Positions 14,746 through 23,608 of a DNA stretch of 41,658 bases are shown piece by piece; position 1 is the stretch's first letter, and the number at the start of each line of letters is the position of its first letter. The position numbers and the translations under genes were made by a program. The DNA is from RGIG5579 sp045580105. GTDB lineage: Bacteria > Bacillota > Clostridia > Oscillospirales > SIG627. The notes under the pieces were generated by a model, which worked only from the letters and a program-made list of their open reading frames with translations, made no database searches and had not been told where the DNA came from. The stretch lies in assembly GCA_045580105.1 (NCBI GenBank), contig JAZNNH010000045.1, positions 1-41,658 on the forward strand, written 5' to 3'.

Positions 14746-15399
14746 ATGGGATTTCTTATCGTGATTGACGGATTGGACGGAAGCGGCAAAAATACGCAGT
14801 CCAAGCTCTTGTATCAGGCACTGACCCGAGAGGGAAAAAACGTTCGCTTGGTTTCGTTTCCGGATTATGAAAGTCCGGCGTGCAGTCCGGTGAAAATGTA
14901 CCTGAACGGGGAGTTCGGAACGGATCCGGAAAGTGTGAATTCCTACGCGGCATCGACGTTCTTTGCCGTAGATCGCTTTGCTTCGTTTCGCCTTGATTGG
15001 AAGGAAGCGTATGACCGCGGGGACGTGATCATCGCCAATCGCTATACAACGGCAAACGCCATTCACCAGCTGACTAAACTTCCCGAGGAAGAGCACGACG
15101 CGTTTCTTTCTTGGCTTTATGATTTTGAATTTCGAAAGCTGGGGCTTCCTGCTCCCGATCTGACCCTGCTTTTGCAGGTTCCGGTCGAAAAAAGCTTGGA
15201 ATTGATTGAACACCGCGGCGAAAAGAAAGACATTCACGAAAACCGCGAACATCTGAAAAAAGCCGCTTTGGCGGCTCGCACCTGTGCCGAAAAATGGGGA
15301 TGGGAAACGCTCTCCTGCGTGGATGGAAACGGAGATTTGATGTCCGTGGAAACCATCGGAAAGGCGATTTTCGATCTGGTAAAGGAGAAGCTATGGTAA
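14746..15399 (+). CDS. tmk: Thymidylate kinase-like nucleotide kinase
   Basis: A 217-residue P-loop kinase of the dTMP kinase/deoxynucleoside kinase superfamily, expected to phosphorylate dTMP to dTDP. N-terminal IDGLDGSGKNTQ forms the P-loop (G9 to T17). The later DRFAS and NRYTTANAIHQ segments correspond to the substrate-side DR and Arg/Gln motifs, and a lid region near EHRGEKKDIHE follows. Position 16, normally Ser or Thr after the P-loop Lys, is Asn; Thr17 follows directly. ATG 14746 has AGAGGA five bases upstream. The stop overlaps the next start by seven bases. Deoxynucleoside kinase activity is the main alternative. Confidence 0.83.
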   Translation: MGFLIVIDGLDGSGKNTQSKLLYQALTREGKNVRLVSFPDYESPACSPVKMYLNGEFGTDPESVNSYAASTFFAVDRFASFRLDWKEAYDRGDVIIANRYTTANAIHQLTKLPEEEHDAFLSWLYDFEFRKLGLPAPDLTLLLQVPVEKSLELIEHRGEKKDIHENREHLKKAALAARTCAEKWGWETLSCVDGNGDLMSVETIGKAIFDLVKEKLW

Positions 15400-15944
15400 C
15401 GGTATTTTTAGCAGACGGTTTTGAAGAGATCGAAGCGATCACGCCCATCGACGTGTTGCGACGCGCCGGCGTATCGGTTCGAACTTGCAGCATTTCGTCT
15501 TCTCATACGGTTACGGGCGCTCACGGCATTCGCGTGGTCGCAGATACGATCTTTTCGGAATTGGACGAAGGGGAAGAGATGATCGTTCTTCCCGGCGGAA
15601 TGCCCGGAACCTTGCACTTAAAGCAGTTTGAACCGTTAAACAAAAGAATTCTTGCGCATCATCAAAAAGGCGGCTATCTTGCTGCCATTTGTGCCGCCCC
15701 CACGGTCTTCGGTGCACTGGGGCTCTTGAAATATGAAGCGGCAACCTGCTATCCCGGTTTGGAGCCGGAACTGTTTGCCGGTCAAGTCGAAACGCAAGAG
15801 GTGGTCGTATCCGGTCCGTTCATTACTTCCCGCGGAGCCGGCACGGGCTTTTCGTTTGCCCTGAAATTGGTCCAGATTCTCAAAGGGGACGAAGTGGCTT
15901 TTGATCTGGCAAAAGGGATGTGCTTTGAGGGGGATCGGCTTTGA
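15393..15944 (+). CDS. DJ-1/PfpI family protein (YajL-like)
   Basis: A 183-residue DJ-1/ThiJ/PfpI superfamily protein. The nucleophile-elbow cysteine is C100 in AAICAAPTVFG, the conserved partner glutamate is E14 in GFEEIEA, and LPGGMPG (66-72) is the family glycine loop. Known members include stress chaperones, glyoxalase-like and deglycase-like enzymes; the specific activity of this one is not evident. ATG 15393 follows AAAGGAG and overlaps the tmk-like stop, so translation is coupled. The next gene begins within its own stop region. Confidence 0.92.
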   Translation: MVTVFLADGFEEIEAITPIDVLRRAGVSVRTCSISSSHTVTGAHGIRVVADTIFSELDEGEEMIVLPGGMPGTLHLKQFEPLNKRILAHHQKGGYLAAICAAPTVFGALGLLKYEAATCYPGLEPELFAGQVETQEVVVSGPFITSRGAGTGFSFALKLVQILKGDEVAFDLAKGMCFEGDRL

Positions 15945-16894
15945 AGACGAAAACAAATCTGTATGCACCCGTTTTGTTTGGTTCGATCTTGCTTTTGGCA
16001 GGACTTTCCGAACTGATTTTATCTTTGATTGAATCCGTTTCCCACGCGCCGTTTCTTGCCACCACCATTGTCCAGCTTTTGGTGTATCTTCTTCCCTTGG
16101 CGTTTTACTTTCAGGTTCGGAATTTAAATCCCGTTTCCGTCGTCAAGATTCGCTACGTACAGCCCAAAAAATTCCCTTTTCTTTTGGTTTTGATGCTCAT
16201 CTTTTTTGTGGGAACTTTGGTGTTTCGCTATTTTGGTCTGTTCTTTTTCCGTTCGGCATTCGTGGATACTCCCGGTGCCGTTTCCGTCCCTGTTTCGGGG
16301 GCAAACCGATTTTTCATCCTTCTTTGCAGCGTAATTTTGCCTGCGGTTCTGGAAGAGGTGGTGTTCCGCTCGGTTCTTTTGGAGGAATATCGCTCGCACG
16401 GGCCTTTGTGGGCCGTTCTGATCACGTCCTTGATGTTTGCTATGCTGCATCTTTCCTTGGCAAACTTTTTCTATTACTTTTTCATGGGAATCGTATTTGG
16501 AATGATCGCCGTGGCATCGGATTCCATCGTTCCTTGCGTGCTTTTGCACGTTTTGACCAATTTTTCTTATTTTCATCTGCGTCCCGCAATCGTGGAATAT
16601 TTGCGACAGGCGGGCAAAAGCCCTTTGCTACCGTATTTGCTCGTAGCGGTGTTCCTTTTCCTGTTTGTGATGCTGTTTTCCCGTTTGGAAAATCTCTATC
16701 AGGACAAGGCATATGAGGAAATGCTTCAAAGTCGGAAAGAGCTTCTGCGGCAAGAGGTGGAGAAGGCGAGAGGAATGAAAGAAGAGATCGCGGTCAGCCC
16801 GATTTACGTTACGCTCAAGGAGATCTTTCTTTCTCCTACCTTTTTGGCAACCGTGGTGTTATTTGTTTTTTTGTTATTCGGATTTTTTTCCTGA
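15941..16894 (+). CDS. CPBP family intramembrane metalloprotease (CAAX/Abi type)
   Basis: A 317-residue multi-pass membrane protein. The catalytic motifs of the CPBP family are present: EEVVFR (E138, E139, R143), FAMLH with H170, and HVLTN with H203. These coordinate metal within the membrane in characterised relatives. Family members include CAAX prenyl endopeptidases and bacterial proteins of varied or unknown target. After the catalytic core is a cytoplasmic charged helix (about 240-285) and a final transmembrane helix (about 297-316). The start is TTG (15941), overlapping the DJ-1 stop by four bases, with GAGGGGG upstream; no ATG fits. Confidence 0.88.
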   Translation: MKTKTNLYAPVLFGSILLLAGLSELILSLIESVSHAPFLATTIVQLLVYLLPLAFYFQVRNLNPVSVVKIRYVQPKKFPFLLVLMLIFFVGTLVFRYFGLFFFRSAFVDTPGAVSVPVSGANRFFILLCSVILPAVLEEVVFRSVLLEEYRSHGPLWAVLITSLMFAMLHLSLANFFYYFFMGIVFGMIAVASDSIVPCVLLHVLTNFSYFHLRPAIVEYLRQAGKSPLLPYLLVAVFLFLFVMLFSRLENLYQDKAYEEMLQSRKELLRQEVEKARGMKEEIAVSPIYVTLKEIFLSPTFLATVVLFVFLLFGFFS

Positions 16895-16903
16895 GGTGAT
16901 AAA

Positions 16904-18325
16904 ATGAACGAAGAAAAGAATGTAAATTCCAATAAGGAAAATACCATTGATGTTTTTGTAAAATCAAAAAGAAAAGATAGTATTGCTCCCGCGTCGGGCA
17001 AAACAAAGCAGCCGGTCGAAAAAACGGATTCTGACCGAACCCGAAAGATCGCTGTGCCCGAAAAACCGAAGCGCACGGCAAAGCAGCTCTCACAGGAAAC
17101 CAGAGTCGGCGGGGGAGCGGTTCCCGCTCCGGTCAAGAAAGCGACTTCGGAACAAGGAAACAATCTCAAAGTAAAAACAAAAAAAGAAAAGAAAATCAAA
17201 AAAGAAAAAAGCCCGGAAGAAAGAAAAGCGGATCGCACTTCTTTGCGTTCGACGCTACTGATCGCCCTTGTCTACGTTGGCGTTGTGGTAGGCATTTCCG
17301 CCCTTCTTTCCACGTTTGCAATTCGCTGGGCGAACGACGTGTTTGCTTTGGTAAAAGAAGAGAAGGTGGCAACGGTCACCATTCCCGAAAAAGCGCAAAT
17401 TCAGGAAGTTGCCGCTATTTTGGATGAAAACGGAATCATTGAATATCCCACCATTTTCCGTTTGTATATCAGTTTTAAAAATCGGGATGCCGATCCTCCT
17501 TTGGCGTTCAAGGCAGGGGAGTATGAATTGACCAGCACGCTCAACTACGACCAGATCGTCAGTAAGATCAAAGACCGCAAGACCCGTAGCATCGTCACCC
17601 TTACCATTCCCGAGGGCTATACGGTCGACGAGATCATTGATCTGTTCACCTCACAGGGAATCGGCACCAGAGAGGGCTTTATTTCTGCCATCAATGACTT
17701 TGACTACGAGTATACCTTTATGGAAAAACTCAAAGCCATTGAACTTTCTCCCTCCCGCCGTTACCGTTTGGAGGGCTATCTGTTCCCGGATACCTATGAA
17801 TTTTATACCGACTCCAGCGAAATTGCCATTGTGGATAAGATGCTCACCGCGTTTGAATCTCATATGGAAGATGCGTATTATGCCCGCTTGGATGAGATCG
17901 GTATGAATTTGGATCAGGTCGTCACACTGGCATCCATCGTGCAAAAAGAAGGAAAATTCAACTCTGATTTTTATTCGATTTCGGGTGTCTTCCACAACCG
18001 TTTGAAATCCGGTACCCTCAAGCGTTTGCAGTCGGATGCAACGGTTCAGTATTGCTTGTCGGAGCGAAAGGAAGAACTCAGCTATGCGGATCTTGAAGTA
18101 GACAATCCGTATAACACCTATCGCATCCAGGGACTGCCCCCCTCCGCGATTGCCAATCCCGGTTGGGAAGCCATTCAGGCGGCACTGTATCCGGAAGCCA
18201 ACGACTATTACTTCTTTGTATCCGATACGGACGGGTCGACCGTTTTTGCCAAAAATGAGCCGGAGCATTTGAAGAACGTCGATGCGCTGAGAAAAGCAAA
18301 GGAAAACGGAACCACCATCGACTGA
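16904..18325 (+). CDS. mltG: Endolytic transglycosylase MltG
   Basis: MltG cleaves nascent peptidoglycan glycan strands at the outer face of the membrane and sets their length. The protein has a long Lys/Glu-rich cytoplasmic N-terminus (1-115), one transmembrane helix (116-140), a LysM-like region and the YceG catalytic domain. EGYLFPDTYEF and ASIVQKEGK are visible, the latter with catalytic-type E349, as is LPPSAIANPG. The 473 residues exceed the E. coli enzyme because of the cytoplasmic tail. GAGGTGA lies upstream of the ATG, nine bases after the protease gene. Confidence 0.95.
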   Translation: MNEEKNVNSNKENTIDVFVKSKRKDSIAPASGKTKQPVEKTDSDRTRKIAVPEKPKRTAKQLSQETRVGGGAVPAPVKKATSEQGNNLKVKTKKEKKIKKEKSPEERKADRTSLRSTLLIALVYVGVVVGISALLSTFAIRWANDVFALVKEEKVATVTIPEKAQIQEVAAILDENGIIEYPTIFRLYISFKNRDADPPLAFKAGEYELTSTLNYDQIVSKIKDRKTRSIVTLTIPEGYTVDEIIDLFTSQGIGTREGFISAINDFDYEYTFMEKLKAIELSPSRRYRLEGYLFPDTYEFYTDSSEIAIVDKMLTAFESHMEDAYYARLDEIGMNLDQVVTLASIVQKEGKFNSDFYSISGVFHNRLKSGTLKRLQSDATVQYCLSERKEELSYADLEVDNPYNTYRIQGLPPSAIANPGWEAIQAALYPEANDYYFFVSDTDGSTVFAKNEPEHLKNVDALRKAKENGTTID

Positions 18326-18342
18326 CAGAAAGGAAGATTGTT

Positions 18343-19650
18343 TTGGAACAAGTGTTTCTTATTTTCATTTTGATCCTTTCTGCTGCAAGTTTTCTCGCGG
18401 CTCTTGCGGCACTGATTTCCTGTCGCAAGATGCAAAGCATCAAAAAAGAAGATTTGGAACGGCAGGAAGAAAGACTGGAACGCGCGCTCAGCTCCGCGAA
18501 AAGAGAGATCAGCGAAGAAAATGCGCGATCGCTCGATGCCTTTTCCCGTTCGTTTCGGCAATCTCAGGCAGAGATTTTTGCTCAGCAGGATAAAAGAATC
18601 TCTGATTTAACGCTCAATTTGACCACGGCTATCAAAGGTGTGGATGAGAGAATGGCGCAGGCAAATGCCTTTCAGGAAAAGCATGCGCAGGCACTGCGTG
18701 AAACCGTGGACGCAAAATTGGCAGAACTGCGTCAGGGAAATGAAAAAAGCTTGGGCGAGATTCGCCAAAGCGTGGAAGAAAAATTGCAAACCGCCTTGGA
18801 GGAGAGGATCAGCCGTTCCTTCAAGGAAGTCAGCGAGCGCCTGCAGCAGGTGCATCAGGGCTTGGGTGAAATGCAGACCCTTGCAAATGGTGTCGGAGAC
18901 TTGAAAAAAGTGCTTTCCAACGTCAAAACACGCGGCATTCTCGGTGAGATTCAGCTCGGCTCCATTTTGGAGGAGATTCTTTCTCCCGAACAGTATGAAA
19001 CCAACGTTGCCACCGTTCCCGGAAGTGCAAACCGAGTGGAATTTGCCGTTCGCCTTCCCGGCGATTCGGATGGTATCGTCTATCTTCCCATCGACTCGAA
19101 ATTCCCGTCGGATGCATACTTAAATTTGCAGGATGCGTACGATACGGCGGATCCCGAAGCCGTTCGTGTTCAAAAAGCACAGCTGGAGAGCCGACTCAAA
19201 TCCTTTGCCAAGGACATTCACACCAAATACGTTTCACCTCCCCATACCACCGATTTTGCCATTATGTTCCTGCCCACCGAGGGGCTCTATGCCGAAGCGG
19301 TGAAAATGGGAATGGTTGAAACCTTGCAAAAAAATTACAGGATCAACATTGCCGGTCCCACGACGATGGCGGCGCTTCTCAATTCCTTGCAAACGGGCTT
19401 TCGCACTCTTGCCATTCAAAAACGTTCCGGTGAAGTCTGGGAGGTTTTGGGAGCGGTGCGCACTGAATTTGATAAGTTTGAAAGCGCGCTTCGTGACGCG
19501 CAAGCAAAATTGGATCAGGCAAACAAGGGGCTGGACGCTCTGGTTGGCGTTCGCACCCGTCAGATTCAAAGAAAGTTGAAAAACGTTTCCGCTTTGCCGA
19601 GCCAAAGGGCGCAGGCACTCTTGAAAGAGGATTTCGATGCAGAAGAATGA
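18343..19650 (+). CDS. rmuC: RmuC family DNA recombination protein
   Basis: RmuC-like proteins are putative nuclease-fold proteins that limit inversions or DNA recombination. The 435-residue product has a hydrophobic N-terminal anchor (about 4-24), a long coiled coil (about 28-180) and the RmuC domain (about 190-400). The domain includes KTRGILGEIQLGSILEEIL, LPIDSKFP and FLPTEGLYAEA. The TTG start (18343) follows AAGGAAG; an ATG with equal support is not available. It overlaps smpB by 14 bases. Confidence 0.93.
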   Translation: MEQVFLIFILILSAASFLAALAALISCRKMQSIKKEDLERQEERLERALSSAKREISEENARSLDAFSRSFRQSQAEIFAQQDKRISDLTLNLTTAIKGVDERMAQANAFQEKHAQALRETVDAKLAELRQGNEKSLGEIRQSVEEKLQTALEERISRSFKEVSERLQQVHQGLGEMQTLANGVGDLKKVLSNVKTRGILGEIQLGSILEEILSPEQYETNVATVPGSANRVEFAVRLPGDSDGIVYLPIDSKFPSDAYLNLQDAYDTADPEAVRVQKAQLESRLKSFAKDIHTKYVSPPHTTDFAIMFLPTEGLYAEAVKMGMVETLQKNYRINIAGPTTMAALLNSLQTGFRTLAIQKRSGEVWEVLGAVRTEFDKFESALRDAQAKLDQANKGLDALVGVRTRQIQRKLKNVSALPSQRAQALLKEDFDAEE

Positions 19651-20107
19651 AAGTGTAAAGACCTGCGCTTCCAACCGAAAGGCCTTCCACGATTATTTTG
19701 TGGAGGAGCGCTTCGAAGCCGGGATTGAACTGTTCGGAACGGAGGTCAAATCCATCCGTGCCGGCACGGTGAACTTGAAGGATTCCTATCTCAATATCCG
19801 CCAGGGGGAACTGTTTGCCAAAGGCATCCATATCAGCCCCTACGAAAAAGGCAATATTTTCAACCGCGATCCTTTGCGCGAGAGAAAGCTTTTGATGCAC
19901 AAAAAGGAAATTTTGAAATTGCGCGCTCTTGCGGAGCGCGACGGATACACCCTCATTCCCTTATCTCTTTATCTGAAACGGGGAAGAGTGAAGGTGGAAG
20001 TCGGCATTTGCCGAGGAAAAAAACTCTATGATAAAAGAGAAAGTGCCCTCAAGCGTGATCTGGAACGGGAAAATCGCAGAGGGATCAAACTTTCGGACCG
20101 GGACTGA
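19637..20107 (+). CDS. smpB: SsrA-binding protein SmpB
   Basis: SmpB delivers tmRNA to stalled ribosomes for trans-translation. The 156-residue product shows NRKAFHDYF, GIELFGTEVKSIRAG, NLKDSYL and the C-terminal GKKLYDKRE segment that enters the decoding centre. It overlaps the end of rmuC, so translation is probably coupled; AAAGAGGA lies inside the rmuC end. No tmRNA gene is next to it in this window. Confidence 0.97.
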   Translation: MQKNESVKTCASNRKAFHDYFVEERFEAGIELFGTEVKSIRAGTVNLKDSYLNIRQGELFAKGIHISPYEKGNIFNRDPLRERKLLMHKKEILKLRALAERDGYTLIPLSLYLKRGRVKVEVGICRGKKLYDKRESALKRDLERENRRGIKLSDRD

Positions 20108-20110
20108 TTT

Positions 20111-21910
20111 ATGAAGAAAAACATTCGCAATTTTTGTATTATCGCCCACATTGACCATGGGAAAAGCACGCTCGCAGACCGCATTCTGGAAGAAACCGGA
20201 TCGGTGGAAAAGCGCGAGATGGAAGCGCAGGTTCTGGACGATATGGAACTGGAAAAGGAAAGAGGAATTACCATCAAGGCCCGTGCGGTCACCCTTGATT
20301 ACAAGGCGGACGACGGTCAGGTTTATGAATTCAACCTCATCGACACCCCCGGCCACGTGGACTTTAACTATGAAGTGTCTCGCTCTTTGAGCGCTTGTGA
20401 GGGTGCGCTTTTGGTGGTGGATGCCACGCAGGGAATTCAAGCGCAAACGCTTGCCAATGCTTATCTTGCCGTGGATCACGATTTGGAACTGTTTCCGGTC
20501 ATCAACAAGGTGGATCTTCCCGCCGCCGACCCCGATAAAGTCAAAGGGGAAATCGAAGACGTCATCGGAATTCCTGCGGACTACGCCCCTTGCGTTTCTG
20601 CCAAAACGGGCTTGAACATCAAGCAGGTTCTGGAAGGAATCGTAACTTACATTCCCGCCCCTCAAATCGTGGAGGATAAGCCCTGCAAAGCACTGATTTT
20701 CGACTCATTTTACGATGCCTATAAGGGCATTATCGTATACTTCCGTCTGTTCGAGGGCTCTCTTTCCAAGGGCGATCGCATTCGTATGATGAATACGGGA
20801 GCGGAATTTGACGTGACCGAAGTCGGTACGATGAAAACCTTTGGTTTTTCGCCCTGTCAAACGCTCCATTCCGGTCAGGTTGGATATTTGACCGCCTCCA
20901 TCAAAACCCTGCAGGAAACGCAGGTAGGCGATACGATCACCTTGGTGGATCGACCGACCGAGAAACCCTTCGACGGCTTTAAAAAGGCATTGCCGGTGGT
21001 ATTCTCCGGCATTTATCCGGCAGACGGCGCGCGCTATAACGACCTTCGTGAAGCGCTCGAAAAGCTTCGCTTGAACGACGCGGCGCTGTCCTTTGAACCC
21101 GAAACCAGTGCGGCTTTGGGCTTTGGCTTCCGTTGCGGCTTTTTGGGGCTGCTTCATATGGAGGTCATTCAGGAACGATTGGAGCGGGAATTCAATCTCG
21201 ATCTGATCACCACCGCCCCCAGTGTTATTTATCGCTTGGAATTGACCGACGGTCAAACCATCTATATCGATAACCCCACCAATTATCCGGCTGTGGAAAA
21301 CATTGCCACCGCATTCGAGCCGGTCGTGCGGGCAAGTATCATTACCCCCGTGGAATTTGTCGGCGGTATTATGGATCTTTGTCAGGATCGCCGCGGCGAA
21401 TTCGTGGATATGAAGTATATTACCCCCACGCGAACGGAACTTCATTATAAGCTTCCGCTCAATGAAATTGTTTACGACTTTTTCGATGCGCTCAAGTCCC
21501 GAAGCAAGGGCTACGCTTCCTTTGACTACAGCGATACGGAATACGTTCCGTCGAAACTGGTCAAGCTCGATATTCTCTTGAACGGCGACATTGTCGACGC
21601 ACTTTCCTTCATCGTGCACAGCGACAAGGCCTATCCCAGAGCCCGTCGCATTGCGGAAAAACTGAAAGAAAATATCCCGCGCCAGCTGTTTGAAATTCCG
21701 GTTCAGGCGGCTGTGGGCGGCAGAGTCATTGCCAGAGAAACCGTCAAAGCGATGCGTAAAGACGTTCTTGCCAAGTGCTACGGCGGTGATATTACCCGTA
21801 AGAAAAAGCTTCTCGAAAAACAGAAAGAGGGCAAGAAGAAGATGCGCTCTTTGGGGTCGGTGGAAGTACCGCAGGAAGCTTTCATGGCAGTCTTGAAATT
21901 AGATGAATAA
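20111..21910 (+). CDS. lepA: Elongation factor 4 (LepA)
   Basis: A translational GTPase that acts on the ribosome under ionic or other stress and affects initiation-stage ribosome assembly. It has 599 residues, the standard length. G1 AHIDHGKST lies at 12-20, DTPGH follows in G3, and the LepA-specific C-terminal domain contains KKLLEKQKEGKKKMR. The gap from smpB is three bases and the ribosome-binding site is weak, so translation probably depends on smpB. The stop overlaps the hemW start by eight bases. Confidence 0.97.
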   Translation: MKKNIRNFCIIAHIDHGKSTLADRILEETGSVEKREMEAQVLDDMELEKERGITIKARAVTLDYKADDGQVYEFNLIDTPGHVDFNYEVSRSLSACEGALLVVDATQGIQAQTLANAYLAVDHDLELFPVINKVDLPAADPDKVKGEIEDVIGIPADYAPCVSAKTGLNIKQVLEGIVTYIPAPQIVEDKPCKALIFDSFYDAYKGIIVYFRLFEGSLSKGDRIRMMNTGAEFDVTEVGTMKTFGFSPCQTLHSGQVGYLTASIKTLQETQVGDTITLVDRPTEKPFDGFKKALPVVFSGIYPADGARYNDLREALEKLRLNDAALSFEPETSAALGFGFRCGFLGLLHMEVIQERLEREFNLDLITTAPSVIYRLELTDGQTIYIDNPTNYPAVENIATAFEPVVRASIITPVEFVGGIMDLCQDRRGEFVDMKYITPTRTELHYKLPLNEIVYDFFDALKSRSKGYASFDYSDTEYVPSKLVKLDILLNGDIVDALSFIVHSDKAYPRARRIAEKLKENIPRQLFEIPVQAAVGGRVIARETVKAMRKDVLAKCYGGDITRKKKLLEKQKEGKKKMRSLGSVEVPQEAFMAVLKLDE

Positions 21911-23018
21911 GATCGGTCTTTATCTGCATTTTCCCTTTTGCAAATCAAAATGCGCGTATTGCGACTTTTATTCTTTGGCATCCGATGAGCTGATCTTATC
22001 CTACGAGAAGGCACTTTGCCGCGCCATCACCTCCTTTTCCGAGGATCTAAAAGAGTTTGAGGTCGACACCGTGTATTTTGGCGGGGGCACCCCCAGCTTG
22101 ATTTCCTGTCAGGGCTTGGAGAGCTGTATGACCGCAATCCGACAAAGCTTTGCGTTGTCCCCGGATCCTGAGATCACGATGGAAATGAATCCGGAATCTG
22201 CCACCAAACAGATTCTCCATTCGGCTCGGGAAAACGGGGTCAATCGCCTCAGCTTCGGCATGCAAAGTGCGATTTCGTCCGAGCTTGCAGACATCGGTCG
22301 CGTTCACCAACATCAACATACCGAAGATGCCGTATCCTGGGCAAGGGAAGCGGGATTTGACAACGTCAGTTTGGATTTGATGTACGGTCTTCCCGGACAA
22401 ACGCTCGCCACTTTTAAGGAAAGTCTTTCTGCTTGCACAGCTCTTTTGCCGGAGCATATTTCGTTTTACTGTCTTACGTTAAGCGAAACCGTCCCGCTCT
22501 TTCAAAAACGAATGCTTCTTCCCGGGGAAGAGGAAACCAGACAAATGTATCTGTTCGCTTCGGACTTTTTAAAGCAAAAGGGCTACGAGCATTATGAAAT
22601 TTCCAATGCCGCTAAGCCCGGCTTTGCTTCCCGACACAATCTGCGCTATTGGAACCGAGAGCCATATCTCGGAATCGGGCCCGGTGCCCACTCGTTCTTC
22701 GGCTCCGAGCGCTTTTCGATGAAAGAAGACGTGGAGGGATTCATATTCGCTTCAAACCCGAAAGATACCATCGTATCGCGGGAGAAAATCGATCGCGAGG
22801 AGGAAAAAATTGAGTATATCATGCTCTCCTTGCGAAAAAAAGAGGGAATTGATTTGGATCGATTGCGCGCTCTTTTTGACGAAAACGCCTGTCAGGGTAT
22901 GGTGAAAAAGTTTTTATCTTGGGAACAAAACGGGCTTTGCATCCAAACTGCGCGCGGCTTTGCTCTGACTGCGGAGGGCTTTTTCGTTTCCAATGCCATC
23001 ATTTCAGAATTGATATAA
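21903..23018 (+). CDS. hemW: Radical SAM protein HemW (heme chaperone, coproporphyrinogen oxidase-like)
   Basis: A radical SAM enzyme-fold protein with the CxxxCxxC cluster C13, C17, C20. GGGTPS and the LSFGMQS segment are conserved in the HemN/HemW group. It lacks the N-terminal extension of true oxygen-independent coproporphyrinogen III oxidase, and the 371-residue length fits HemW, a heme-binding chaperone in studied bacteria. Many Clostridia carry hemW behind lepA, as here, where the two overlap by eight bases. Its heme target is not evident from this window. Confidence 0.93.
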   Translation: MNKIGLYLHFPFCKSKCAYCDFYSLASDELILSYEKALCRAITSFSEDLKEFEVDTVYFGGGTPSLISCQGLESCMTAIRQSFALSPDPEITMEMNPESATKQILHSARENGVNRLSFGMQSAISSELADIGRVHQHQHTEDAVSWAREAGFDNVSLDLMYGLPGQTLATFKESLSACTALLPEHISFYCLTLSETVPLFQKRMLLPGEEETRQMYLFASDFLKQKGYEHYEISNAAKPGFASRHNLRYWNREPYLGIGPGAHSFFGSERFSMKEDVEGFIFASNPKDTIVSREKIDREEEKIEYIMLSLRKKEGIDLDRLRALFDENACQGMVKKFLSWEQNGLCIQTARGFALTAEGFFVSNAIISELI

Positions 23019-23042
23019 GAACTTGAAGAAAAGGAAGAATCT

Positions 23043-23600
23043 ATGAAACACATCAAAAAACTTGCCTGTCTGTTGCTTGCCGTCTTGTCGCTGGTGCTTC
23101 TTTGTGCTTGCTCCAAGCCGGACCCGAATATCCCCGAGGGCTTTTTGCTGGCGGAAAATCCGGGTGCCGATTATTATTTCTATTATCCCGAAACTTGGCT
23201 TTTGGACCGTGCGGACGCCGGAATGACCAGCGCCTACGTTTCGGAAATGGATTTTTCCAACGTCAGTGTAACCGCCTTTACCGCTTCGAACGAATATCGC
23301 ACCCTGCCCGAATATGCACAAGAGTTTTATCTGAAGCAGTTCACGGATAATTTCCAGAATCTTGAAGTGGAACGCAATCAGGACGGCACGCTCAAGCGCA
23401 GTGTCTTGAAGATTGATGAATGCGAAGCCATCGCGTTCCAATACAGCGCCGTTTTCGGGGGAGAGGACTATTCGTTCCGCACTTGGCTCATCTCCTACAA
23501 CGGATATATTTATACTGTTTTGTATACGGCAAAGGCAGATCGCTTTGAAGCCAATCTTGCGTTGGCAGAACAGATCGCAATGAACATCCGGTTCAAATAA
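23043..23600 (+). CDS. PsbP-like lipoprotein of unknown function
   Basis: A secreted lipoprotein of 185 residues. The signal peptide has a Lys-rich start, a hydrophobic core and the lipobox L-C-A-C, with C23 as the lipid-modified residue. The mature part begins SKPDPNIPEGF and contains a FYYPETW motif and an all-beta layout reminiscent of the PsbP/Mog1 fold. I do not recognise a specific function. AAGGAAG precedes the ATG. It sits between hemW and yqhQ, 24 bases after hemW and eight before yqhQ, so it is cotranscribed with housekeeping genes. Confidence 0.82.
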   Translation: MKHIKKLACLLLAVLSLVLLCACSKPDPNIPEGFLLAENPGADYYFYYPETWLLDRADAGMTSAYVSEMDFSNVSVTAFTASNEYRTLPEYAQEFYLKQFTDNFQNLEVERNQDGTLKRSVLKIDECEAIAFQYSAVFGGEDYSFRTWLISYNGYIYTVLYTAKADRFEANLALAEQIAMNIRFK

Positions 23601-23608
23601 GGAGCATT

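Noticed and set aside
20108..20110. Possible tmRNA gene next to smpB
   Set aside because: Only three bases separate smpB from lepA and no tmRNA-like structure is present nearby.
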